Under the pieces are notes generated by a model that saw nothing but the letters and a program-made list of their open reading frames with translations, was not told where the DNA came from and did no database searches. Below are positions 27,224 to 35,072 of a stretch of 49,390 nucleotides of DNA, piece after piece. Made by a program: the position numbers and the translations under genes. Origin of the DNA: Yoonia maritima (GTDB lineage: Bacteria; Pseudomonadota; Alphaproteobacteria; Rhodobacterales; Rhodobacteraceae); contig NZ_PVTP01000012.1 of assembly GCF_003003285.1 (NCBI RefSeq), forward strand, positions 88,911-138,300, read 5' to 3'. Every line of letters begins with the position of its first letter. The stretch's first letter is position 1.

Positions 27224-28576
27224 TTACTCGACGCCAGCGATGGCTTCGTTCAGTGCTGCCACTGTTGCCGCTGCATCGCGTTCGCCGTCGATGTATTCAC
27301 GCACCAAACGGTTGATCACTTGGCTGTTGATGATCTTTGATGCTGTCGCCAGCTGACCATCCGCAACGCCCCAGCGCTGTGCGACATCCAAACCACCAAC
27401 GATTTCTTCGACCATCGCGGGGTCATACAAGTCACCCAGCGGCGCCTTGCGGTCCACGCCCACATCCAAGGTTGCCCAAAGATCGCTGAACTCAGTCGGG
27501 TTGTCGGTCGTCCCGCGACGCACAGGGAACTTGCCCTCTGGCGCGATGGCAAGTGTCTGACCGTAGCCCTCGTTCATCGAATATTCGACGAATTCCATTG
27601 CCGCGTCGGTCGAAGCATCAGACGTGATACCGAAATAGCGGATATCACCCCATGCTGCGCCGTCCGGGTTAGAGGGACCAGAGAACGTCGTCACGATACC
27701 GGTTGCTGCCGCCAGAGCAGAGCTGGTTGGATCGTCGTTGATTGTGGGTGGCGCACTGTCACGCAAGCCTGCCAATTCGTCCAAAATGAACGGCGACCAA
27801 ATGATCATCGCTGCATTCCCCGAGAAATACAGTGACCGCGACTGATCCCAATATAGATCTCCCGGAGGCGACGCCTCTGCGATGGCCTTGTAGAACTCTA
27901 ACACCTCAGTCGTGGCGGCCTCATCCAGTGGTTCGATCCCATCAGGGCCAACTGGGGATACCCCATTCGCAAGGAACACATGCTCCAAAACTTGGCTCAT
28001 GAAGTTTTCATCGACCTTTGTTGCAGCGACGAACCCGTACATTTCAGGTGGATTATGCAGTGCATCAACCGCTGCCAACACGTTGGCGTATGATGTTGGC
28101 GGCTCAAGGCCCGCTTCTTCGAATTTGTCGGCACGGTAGACGATCATTTGCGTCCAACCATCGACAGGCACAGACGCGTAACCTTCGTTGCTTGCCGCCA
28201 TAGCAAGCGCACCTGGCGCGAACGTATCAGCGCCCAGGTTTTCGATCACATCCGTCGCGGCATCTGCGTCCAATATACCTGCATCAGCCCAAGGCAGCGC
28301 ATATTGCAAAGTATGATAAATCACATCGGGCAGATCACCGGCTGCATAGGCCGCTGTCGCACGGGTACCAAGATCGCTTTCGGTGACTGGAATCACCTCG
28401 ACCGTGTGACCAGACGTAGCCGCGAAATCTGCGGCCATCTGCTCTTGCCGCGCAAGACGCTCTGGCTGCTCCTCGGTTGTCCAAAACCGCAATGTGTCGG
28501 CATATGCGCCAACAGCGGACAGGACAAGAGCAGTCGCCGCGCCCATCAATAATGTGGATTTACGATTAATTTTCAT
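27224..28576 (-). CDS. Sugar ABC transporter substrate-binding protein
   Basis: A 450-aa periplasmic protein of the MalE-like family. The signal peptide ends LSAVGAYA-DTL. The mature N-terminus TLRFWTTEEQPERLARQEQM and the stretch GDLPDVIYHTLQYALPWADAG are typical. It delivers the solute to the two permeases. The ATG at 28576 is preferred over one at 28678, because GGGAGGAAACT lies directly upstream and the signal peptide begins there. It overlaps the end of the LacI gene by 11 bases, and a stable hairpin follows its stop. Confidence 0.92.
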   Translation of the reverse strand: MKINRKSTLLMGAATALVLSAVGAYADTLRFWTTEEQPERLARQEQMAADFAATSGHTVEVIPVTESDLGTRATAAYAAGDLPDVIYHTLQYALPWADAGILDADAATDVIENLGADTFAPGALAMAASNEGYASVPVDGWTQMIVYRADKFEEAGLEPPTSYANVLAAVDALHNPPEMYGFVAATKVDENFMSQVLEHVFLANGVSPVGPDGIEPLDEAATTEVLEFYKAIAEASPPGDLYWDQSRSLYFSGNAAMIIWSPFILDELAGLRDSAPPTINDDPTSSALAAATGIVTTFSGPSNPDGAAWGDIRYFGITSDASTDAAMEFVEYSMNEGYGQTLAIAPEGKFPVRRGTTDNPTEFSDLWATLDVGVDRKAPLGDLYDPAMVEEIVGGLDVAQRWGVADGQLATASKIINSQVINRLVREYIDGERDAAATVAALNEAIAGVE

Positions 28577-29645
28577 AGTTTCCTCCCTTAGTAAAAATTG
28601 AAGTATTCGGATCAACGAGCCCAGCGCCGGTCGATCCGCGATTAAGAAACTTTGGCACTGCCGTTTCTTGCAAATCATGCGGTTTTGCCCCGCGAATACG
28701 GCGGATTAAAAGGTCGCTCAGGCGTTGACCTGCTTCCTTGAAATTCACAGCAAACGTCGACAATGGCGGTGAGACATGTGCGCCCTCGGGCACACCGTCA
28801 TAGCCGATTACCGAAATGTCTTTACCCACGACTAAGCCTACAGAGGCCGCAGCACGATAAACGCCCAGTGCAGCCATATCGACAGCACATATGATTGCTG
28901 TCGGTGGCATCGGCAAAGAAAGCATATTGGCAGCGGCCGCTTCTCCGTCTGCGACTGTAACCGCATCCTGCGACACATATTTCGCGTCCACCGAAAGACC
29001 AGCATCCTGCATCCCACGCAAAAAGCCTGCCTTGCGGAATGGGGCGTAGGTATATTGCGCGCCGCCGTTAATAAAACCGATGTGGCGATGCCCCAGTGAC
29101 ACAAGGTGCAACACCGCCTTGCGCATTGCCACCTCGCCCAAAATATCAAACGATGGACAGTCTTTAGGCTGATCCGCACGGCCGAACAAAACAAACGGGA
29201 CCTGTTCTTCACCTAACAGTTCAATGCGCCGGTCGTTAATCATTGTACGTTGTAAAATAAATCCGTCCGCCTTGTGGTCGCGGATCATGCTGCGAAAGGT
29301 TTCAACCGTAGCATCTGCGCTGTTTGATGTTGCAATGGTTAGGGTAAAACCCTCGACACTTGCGCCCTCAGACAGACCAGCCAAAAATTCCGCTAAGAAT
29401 GGGCGCTGCGCATCGTGGTCTGCCATTTGAATAACCAGCCCCAGCGATTTCACCAATCCGGTCCGGATGGCCTGCGCATGGCTAAGCGGACGATAGCCCA
29501 TTTTATCGGCCATCGCCTTCACGCGGTTACGGGTGGTTTCTGAAATGTCGGGATAGTGATTCAGCGCACGTGACACCGTCGATTTAGTCAACCCCAATGC
29601 ATCTGAAACATCCGCGATTGTCACACGTGTCACCACACGCCGCAT
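28566..29645 (-). CDS. LacI-family transcriptional repressor
   Basis: A 359-aa regulator. The helix-turn-helix is at the very N-terminus: VTIADVSDALGLTKSTVSRALN, with a hinge near residue 50-60 and a periplasmic-binding-protein-like effector domain after it (GFILQRTMINDRRIELL, GHRHIGFINGG, VIGYDGVPEGAHVSPPLST). In-frame starts exist at 29720, 29693 and 29645. The 29645 start puts the HTH where the family has it; the 29720 start would place the operator palindrome inside the coding sequence. It is first in the operon with the binding protein, permeases, hydrolase and ATPase, and should repress it until a glycoside or a breakdown product binds. Confidence 0.85.
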   Translation of the reverse strand: MRRVVTRVTIADVSDALGLTKSTVSRALNHYPDISETTRNRVKAMADKMGYRPLSHAQAIRTGLVKSLGLVIQMADHDAQRPFLAEFLAGLSEGASVEGFTLTIATSNSADATVETFRSMIRDHKADGFILQRTMINDRRIELLGEEQVPFVLFGRADQPKDCPSFDILGEVAMRKAVLHLVSLGHRHIGFINGGAQYTYAPFRKAGFLRGMQDAGLSVDAKYVSQDAVTVADGEAAAANMLSLPMPPTAIICAVDMAALGVYRAAASVGLVVGKDISVIGYDGVPEGAHVSPPLSTFAVNFKEAGQRLSDLLIRRIRGAKPHDLQETAVPKFLNRGSTGAGLVDPNTSIFTKGGNYEN

Positions 29646-29701
29646 GCCTTTATCATGTAAATCAATACGCAAATTAAATCCCCCACGAATCATAGTTCGT
29701 T

Positions 29702-29717
29702 CCGAAACCGGTTTCGG
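29702..29717. promoter_or_regulatory. LacI-type operator palindrome
   Basis: CCGAAACCGGTTTCGG is a perfect 16-bp palindrome with the central CG typical of LacI-family sites. It lies 57 bases upstream of the proposed repressor start, so the repressor most likely controls itself and the whole operon from here. Confidence 0.8.
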
Positions 29718-29773
29718 CAAGGGGATTATTAGGTTACGCGCAAAATTTGACGCCGCAACGCAGCATTCATAAA

Positions 29774-29796
29774 GAACAAAAATTGAATTTTTGTTC
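29774..29796. terminator. AT-rich 23-bp palindrome after the RpiR gene
   Basis: GAACAAAAATT and AATTTTTGTTC flank a single base. It lies 29 bases past the stop of the RpiR-type gene (minus strand) and upstream of the LacI operon. Read on the minus strand it ends in a T-rich arm followed by CTTTATG, which suits a terminator. It could also be an operator. Confidence 0.5.
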
Positions 29797-29824
29797 GCTC
29801 ATTTCATAAAACAAGGGGGTTCAC

Positions 29825-30697
29825 TTAGGTGAACTTGCGAAATAGCTTGGTCTGATCAAACATTTCCTCAAGCCGTTCCATGCGCTCTTTTGTGCCGTCC
29901 CAATCAATATTTTGAACTGCAGCAATCATGGTTTCGACAAGTAGCATCGTAGTAGCGGCCGAATCCCACGCAGAAGGCACGACAATCCGACTGCTGAAGC
30001 TGATATGAGCAAGCTGATGAACTGGTGACCGCCATTGATCCGTAAACAGGATAATCATAGCACCACGCGCATGCGCCATTTCAGCCAGTTTCAAGGTGTT
30101 ATTCTCGTAGCGCCGGACGTCAAAGATCACAAAAACATCGCCCTCGGCAACATCTAGCAGGTAATGCGGCCATGTGTTTGACGTCGATTGAACATGTGTC
30201 ACCCGTGGACGAATGACCTGTGTATGCAGAAACAGATACTCGGCTAACGTATGCGTAACACGCCCGCCCACGATATAAAGCGACTTAGTTTGATCCGCGA
30301 CCATTGCACAGGCCTCATCAAATTTTGCGGGCGCGATCTGCCCCAGCGTGTGCCGAATATTATCAATGACCGCATCGGTGAATTGATTAAGAACATGACC
30401 GGACGGTGCGCCCTCAGCCCACGTATCATGTTTCGCAATGGGGTTCTGCACCTTGGCCTTTAGCTCTTCGCGAAGCTCAGCCTGAAATTCCGGATATCCG
30501 TTAAAACCCAACTTTTGCACCATGCGTGCAACTGTCGGCACCGATACCTCTGCGCCTTTGGCTAACGCTGCAAGCGGCCCCAAGCCAGACGCTGGATAGT
30601 TTTCAAGAATAGAGTGCGCCAATTGTCGTTCTGCACGTGTCAGATCATCCAGCTTATTATGAATACGATCTGCAATCGTAAGAACTCCGTCAGACAT
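29825..30697 (-). CDS. MurR/RpiR-family transcriptional regulator
   Basis: A 290-aa regulator. Residues about 1-80 are the RpiR helix-turn-helix (SILENYPASGLGPLAALAKG and VSVPTVARMVQKLGFNGYPE). Residues about 130-260 are a SIS (phosphosugar-isomerase-like) effector domain (SLYIVGGRVTHTLAEYLFLH, DVFVIFDVRRYENN). The start at 30697 is preferred over 30772, which would run into the divergent promoter. It diverges from the amidohydrolase/TRAP/ligase operon by 116 bp and probably controls it. RpiR proteins next to amino-acid or amine catabolism genes often sense non-sugar ligands. Confidence 0.88.
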   Translation of the reverse strand: MSDGVLTIADRIHNKLDDLTRAERQLAHSILENYPASGLGPLAALAKGAEVSVPTVARMVQKLGFNGYPEFQAELREELKAKVQNPIAKHDTWAEGAPSGHVLNQFTDAVIDNIRHTLGQIAPAKFDEACAMVADQTKSLYIVGGRVTHTLAEYLFLHTQVIRPRVTHVQSTSNTWPHYLLDVAEGDVFVIFDVRRYENNTLKLAEMAHARGAMIILFTDQWRSPVHQLAHISFSSRIVVPSAWDSAATTMLLVETMIAAVQNIDWDGTKERMERLEEMFDQTKLFRKFT

Positions 30698-30723
30698 GGC
30701 CGCCCTCGTTTTGATTAAAAAAA

Positions 30724-30757
30724 TAACAAAGCAGTTCGCCTTGTTACAAATATAACA
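30724..30757. promoter_or_regulatory. Half-site cluster in the RpiR divergent region
   Basis: TAACAA (30724), TTGTTA (30741) and TAACA (30753) form two overlapping inverted repeats, TAACAA-N11-TTGTTA and TGTTA-N6-TAACA. A TTGACA -35-like element for the plus-strand operon follows at 30766. The arrangement fits an operator for the RpiR regulator. Confidence 0.5.
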
Positions 30758-30813
30758 GAATTTTGTTGACATGTCGCACAGCGAGCAAGCAGTTTATTCC
30801 TAACGGAGAGCAT

Positions 30814-31584
30814 ATGACACAAAACCAGCCAATCGACACGGTGCAAATTGTGAACCCCACGGGTGGGTCCGCTGCCGTTTTAATATGCGAACACGCCTCG
30901 CATTATATCCCTGATGCATTGAATCACCTTGGCCTGTCTCTCAAGGCACGTGATAGCCATGCGGCTTGGGACCCCGGTGCTTTGGGCGTATCAGTGCGGA
31001 TCGCACGCAAGCTGGACGCTGTGCTAATCGCAAGCAATGTGTCGCGTCTGGTCTACGACTGCAATCGTCCGCCCAGCGCGCCTGACGCCATGCCCGCACG
31101 CAGCGAAGTCATCGATATCCCGGGTAACTTCAACCTCACTCCTGAGGCACGAGAGCAACGCGCACAGATGTATTACGAACCGTTCCGCAAAACGATTGCA
31201 GATCAGCTCAGAAACACCACTGCGCCAATCATCGTCACAATCCACAGTTTTACCCCTGTCTATTATGGTCAAAACCGTAGGGTCGAAATTGGTGTGCTTC
31301 ATGATCATGACACCCGGTTGGCAGATGCGATGCTGAACACATCAACCGAACACACGAAAGCGGTGGTTTTACGTAATGAACCCTATGGCCCAGACAACGG
31401 CGTAACCCACACGCTACGTGAACACGCTTTGCCGGACGGACACCTGAATGTGATGCTCGAAATCAGGAACGACCTGATCCAAACCGAAGATCAACAGAAT
31501 GCCATGGGTGATATGATCGCGTATTGGCTTGTTGATGCTGTCGCAGCGACCAGCGCGCAAGGAACCGTTCAATGCGTGGTATAA
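30814..31584 (+). CDS. N-formylglutamate amidohydrolase family protein
   Basis: A 256-aa protein of the N-formylglutamate amidohydrolase (FGase) family. Family marks are AVLICEHASHYIPDAL, SRLVYDCNRPPSAPDAMP, IVTIHSFTPVYYGQ and IGVLHDHDTRLAD, with His/Glu residues for zinc binding. Classical FGase ends histidine degradation, but no hut genes are here. In this operon it is more likely to cleave a gamma-glutamyl or other amide made by the glutamine-synthetase-like ligase (inference). ACGGAGAG lies just before the ATG at 30814. It overlaps dctQ by 13 bases. Confidence 0.82.
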   Translation: MTQNQPIDTVQIVNPTGGSAAVLICEHASHYIPDALNHLGLSLKARDSHAAWDPGALGVSVRIARKLDAVLIASNVSRLVYDCNRPPSAPDAMPARSEVIDIPGNFNLTPEAREQRAQMYYEPFRKTIADQLRNTTAPIIVTIHSFTPVYYGQNRRVEIGVLHDHDTRLADAMLNTSTEHTKAVVLRNEPYGPDNGVTHTLREHALPDGHLNVMLEIRNDLIQTEDQQNAMGDMIAYWLVDAVAATSAQGTVQCVV

Positions 31585-32141
31585 TGTTCGGGTATATCCG
31601 TGTCGTTGACGCGATCAATCACCGTATCGGACGTATCGCCATGTACGGGATATTTATATTGATGGGGATTCTGCTTTGGTCTTCGATCAGTAAGACGTTC
31701 TTTGTGCCTTCGCTTTGGACGCTTGAGATGGCGCAATTTGTAATGGTCGGCTACTATATTTTAGGCGGCCCGTATTCGATCCAGCTCGGGTCCAATGTGC
31801 GAATGGATTTGCTTTATGGTGAATGGTCCACGCGCAAAAAGGCGTGGTTTGATGTCTTCACTGCGCTATTGCTAATCTTTTATCTATGCGTGCTTCTTTA
31901 CGGGGCCGTTAGCTCCACCGCTTATTCATTGGGATACTGGGGAACCGAACCGTTTTCGTTCTTTGGTGGTCTCATCACAGGTTCCGAAGAAATCGGCAGG
32001 ATGGAGCGCGCATCGACCGCGTGGCGTCCATACCTTTGGCCAATCAAAGCGGTCATGGTTACGGGGCTATTCTTGATGCTACTGCAGTGCACATCTGAAC
32101 TATGCAAAGACGTGCTGCGCATTAAGGGCGAAACTATCTGA
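31572..32141 (+). CDS. dctQ: TRAP transporter small permease DctQ
   Basis: A 189-aa membrane protein with four hydrophobic segments, of the DctQ type. LEMAQFVMVGYYILGGPYSI and LGSNVRMDLLYGEWSTRKKAW are typical. It forms the membrane part with DctM. The ATG at 31572 has AAGGAA 7 bases upstream; another ATG at 31584 overlaps the upstream stop (TAATG) and is possible. It overlaps dctM by one base. Confidence 0.88.
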   Translation: MRGIMFGYIRVVDAINHRIGRIAMYGIFILMGILLWSSISKTFFVPSLWTLEMAQFVMVGYYILGGPYSIQLGSNVRMDLLYGEWSTRKKAWFDVFTALLLIFYLCVLLYGAVSSTAYSLGYWGTEPFSFFGGLITGSEEIGRMERASTAWRPYLWPIKAVMVTGLFLMLLQCTSELCKDVLRIKGETI

Positions 32142-33469
32142 TGTCTTACGAATTAATCGCCACTTTGATGTTTTCCACCATGATGCTGATGTTGCTTACC
32201 GGGCAGCGGGTGTTTGGTGCGATCGGCTTTGTTGCTGTCGTCGCCGCCTTGCTGCTTTGGGGTGACAAAGGCGGATTTGACATCGGGTTCTCTGCCGCGA
32301 TGAAGCTAATGAAGTGGTATCCGCTTCTGACCCTGCCGATGTTCATCTTCATGGGCTACGTGCTGTCAGAATCCAAAATCGCAGACGACTTATACAAGAT
32401 GTTCCATGTCTGGATGGGCGGCCTGCGGGGCGGGCTGGCTATTGGGACCATTGGACTGATGGTGCTTATTTCCGCAATGAACGGATTGTCGGTGGCAGGC
32501 ATGGCGATTGGGTCAACCATTGCACTTCCCGAACTATTAAAACGTGGCTACGACAAACGCATGGTCACGGGGGTGATCCAAGCTGGGTCATCTTTGGGCA
32601 TTCTAGTACCACCGTCTGTCGTGCTTGTTCTTTACGCAATGATTGCGCGGCAACCAGTTAGCCAGCTTTGGCTTGCCGGGATCGTGCCGGGCCTGATGAT
32701 GGCAGGGCTATTCATCGCCTATATCGTGATCCGTTGCCGGATGAACCCCGATCTGGGGCCAGTTTTACCTGCTGAGGAACGCGATATACCACGCGCAGAA
32801 AAGATGCGCCTGCTACGCGCTGGGTTGCTTCCACTTATTATCTTTGCGGTGATGATGATCCCTTTCGTGCGCGGCTGGACATCGCTTGTCGAAAGCTCTG
32901 CCATTGGGGCAATCGCCGCCTTTGTTGCTGCGGTCATCAAAGGACGAATGACCCGCGAAGTATTCGAAAATTCGGTCCGCAATACGCTGGGCATCACCTG
33001 CATGTTCATGTGGATCATTCTGGCGGCACTGGCGTTCGGGGCGGTGTTTGACGGGCTGGGCGCGGTCAAAGCAATCGAGAGCCTATTCACCGAAAAGCTA
33101 AACCTGTCGCCTTGGACGATCCTAATCTTGATGCAGCTTAGCTTTATCGTAATGGGGACGTTCCTAGATGACACTGCGATGCTGGTCATCGTTGCCCCGC
33201 TCTACGTACCGCTGGTTGGTGAACTAGGGTTCGATCTGATTTGGTACGGTATCCTTTATACAATCACGACACAGATCGCTTATATGACGCCGCCGTTCGG
33301 CTATAACCTGTTCTTGATGCGGGCGATGGCTCCGCCTGAAATCTCGCTGCGCGATATCTATTCTTCGATCACCCCATTCGTTGCGGTCATGGTCTTTGCT
33401 TTGATCCTTGTGATGGTTTTCCCCGGCCTTGCGACTTGGCTGCCAGACTACATTTACAACCAACCTTAA
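32141..33469 (+). CDS. dctM: TRAP transporter large permease DctM
   Basis: A 442-aa polytopic permease of usual DctM length. Marks include LTLPMFIFMGYVLSESKIAD, MNGLSVAGMAIGSTIALPEL and QAGSSLGILVPPSVVLVLYA, and FMWIILAALAFGAVFDGLGA in the second half. It imports the solute with sodium. It starts on the dctQ stop codon (TGATG) and is followed by dctP. Confidence 0.93.
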   Translation: MSYELIATLMFSTMMLMLLTGQRVFGAIGFVAVVAALLLWGDKGGFDIGFSAAMKLMKWYPLLTLPMFIFMGYVLSESKIADDLYKMFHVWMGGLRGGLAIGTIGLMVLISAMNGLSVAGMAIGSTIALPELLKRGYDKRMVTGVIQAGSSLGILVPPSVVLVLYAMIARQPVSQLWLAGIVPGLMMAGLFIAYIVIRCRMNPDLGPVLPAEERDIPRAEKMRLLRAGLLPLIIFAVMMIPFVRGWTSLVESSAIGAIAAFVAAVIKGRMTREVFENSVRNTLGITCMFMWIILAALAFGAVFDGLGAVKAIESLFTEKLNLSPWTILILMQLSFIVMGTFLDDTAMLVIVAPLYVPLVGELGFDLIWYGILYTITTQIAYMTPPFGYNLFLMRAMAPPEISLRDIYSSITPFVAVMVFALILVMVFPGLATWLPDYIYNQP

Positions 33470-33517
33470 TAAGAGCCCCGCAAAGTGGGCCATTTTCCCA
33501 ACCTAGGAGACGATATA

Positions 33518-34549
33518 ATGACAACGAGACGTAAGTTTATCCAAGGGGCCGCTATTGCCGCCCCCGCAGCGCTGGCGACGCCCGCGCTTGCCCAAAGCAC
33601 AATTAAATGGCGGATGCAGACCTATGCTGGTGCCGCATTGGCCGAGCACGTCATTGATCCTGCGATTAAGATGTTCAACCAGATCGCTGGCGACCGTATG
33701 CAGATTGAACTGTTCTATGCAGATCAGCTGGTCCCAACTGGCGAATTGTTCCAAGCCATGCAGCGCGGCACGATTGATGCGGTACAATCTGACGACGATT
33801 CAATGGCGTCCCCGACCGAGGTCACCGTTTTCGGCGGCTACTTCCCATTTGGTTCACGCTATTCTTTGGACGTGCCTGTGCTGTTCAACCAATATGGCCT
33901 GAACGAAATTTGGGACGAAGAATATTCTGCAGTGGGCGTGAAACATATCAGTGCGGGTTCTTGGGATCCTTGCCACTTTGCCACCAAAGACCCGATCCGC
34001 AGCCTTGCTGATCTGGAAGGTAAGCGCATCTTTACCTTCCCAACAGCCGGCCGCTTTATGTCCCAGTTTGGGGTTGTTCCTGTGAACCTACCTTGGGAAG
34101 ATATCGAAGTCGCGGTGCAGACTGGCGAACTTGACGGCATCGCATGGTCGGGCATCACCGAGGATTACACCGTTGGTTGGGCTGACGTGACCAACTACTT
34201 CCTGACCAACAACATCTCTGGTGCTTGGGCTGGGTCGTTCTTTGCCAACATGGATCGTTGGAACGAATTGCCCGAAGACTTGCAAACGCTGTTCCGCGTC
34301 TGCTGTGACCAATCACACTACTATCGTCAGTGGTGGTACTGGGGTGGCGAAGCAAACCTGCGCGTCAATGGCACCAAGATGGAACTGACCACAATCCCAG
34401 ACGAAGAATGGGCAACGGTCGAAGCCAAAGCACAAGAGTTCTGGGAAGAAATCGCAGCCGAAAGCGACGTGAAACGCCGCGTGGTCGATATCTTTAAACA
34501 GTACAACGCCGACATGCTCAAAGCTGGACGTCCTTACCGTTACGGCTAA
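33518..34549 (+). CDS. dctP: TRAP transporter substrate-binding protein DctP (Tat-exported)
   Basis: A 343-aa binding protein. The N-terminus TTRRKFIQGAAIAAPAALA is a twin-arginine signal with cleavage near ALA-QST. The body has the DctP fold (MQIELFYADQLVPTGELFQA, VQTGELDGIAWSG). The position that in many DctP proteins is the carboxylate-binding arginine (in a GxKIR motif) reads GKRIFTFP here, so a plain carboxylate may not be the ligand; this is an alignment by eye. AGGAGA precedes the ATG at 33518. A hairpin follows the stop. Confidence 0.9.
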   Translation: MTTRRKFIQGAAIAAPAALATPALAQSTIKWRMQTYAGAALAEHVIDPAIKMFNQIAGDRMQIELFYADQLVPTGELFQAMQRGTIDAVQSDDDSMASPTEVTVFGGYFPFGSRYSLDVPVLFNQYGLNEIWDEEYSAVGVKHISAGSWDPCHFATKDPIRSLADLEGKRIFTFPTAGRFMSQFGVVPVNLPWEDIEVAVQTGELDGIAWSGITEDYTVGWADVTNYFLTNNISGAWAGSFFANMDRWNELPEDLQTLFRVCCDQSHYYRQWWYWGGEANLRVNGTKMELTTIPDEEWATVEAKAQEFWEEIAAESDVKRRVVDIFKQYNADMLKAGRPYRYG

Positions 34550-34560
34550 GGTTTCAGAGC

Positions 34561-34592
34561 TTGGTGCTCCCTCATGTTTGCGGGAGCACCAA
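34561..34592 (+). terminator. Intergenic hairpin after dctP
   Basis: Perfect 11-bp stem TTGGTGCTCCC / GGGAGCACCAA with a 10-nt loop, 11 bases after the dctP stop. No strong T-run follows, and genes of the same pathway continue, so it is probably a message-stabilising or partial terminator element. Confidence 0.65.
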
Positions 34593-34610
34593 ATTGGGGG
34601 AGAACAAGCG

Positions 34611-35072
34611 ATGATGACGAAAAATGCAATTTCCGTGATTGACCCATCTATAATTCATCTGACGGATGATGCGGCCGATCATATCAAAGGTTGGTTTGAT
34701 ACCGTCGCTTCAGATCCCAAGTTATCTGATCACTTACCATCGCTTACACATGTACATAGAGCAGCTCATTATGACGCTGCCGGAAACCTTCAATCCACAC
34801 TCGGGCCTCACCTTGGGCTTGGCTGCTATAAGCGATCCAATGTTGATGAACGCTACTTGGTCGAATTTCTAGGACATGAAGTCTTTCTATACCTCCACCC
34901 TGAGGGCGAAGCCGAAACACTCCGGAGCGTCGATATAGAGCTTACCGATCGCGTTCTGGAAGCGCGATTTGATCCTCCCGCACTGGCTCCAACAACCAAA
35001 GCTAGCGACTTCCCTGCAATCTTGGAACAGCTTAAAAACGACGCGCGAAATCAAAAGAAAGAAACACCTTAA
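34611..35072 (+). CDS. Hypothetical protein in the ligase operon
   Basis: A 153-aa cytoplasmic protein I do not recognise with confidence. The start SIIHLTDDAADHIKGWFD and the strand order that follows (LGLGCYKRSNVDERYLVEF, then RSVDIELTDRVLEARF) recall the HesB/IscA fold, but the three cluster-binding cysteines of that family are absent: there is only one cysteine. It starts after GGGGGAG and its stop overlaps the ligase ATG (TAATG), so it is translated with the ligase. Its position suggests a small partner or regulator of the ligase step. Confidence 0.6.
   Translation: MMTKNAISVIDPSIIHLTDDAADHIKGWFDTVASDPKLSDHLPSLTHVHRAAHYDAAGNLQSTLGPHLGLGCYKRSNVDERYLVEFLGHEVFLYLHPEGEAETLRSVDIELTDRVLEARFDPPALAPTTKASDFPAILEQLKNDARNQKKETP

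Noticed and set aside
34611..35072. Calling the small protein an IscA/HesB iron-sulfur carrier
   Set aside because: Only one cysteine is present, so the family's binding site is missing.
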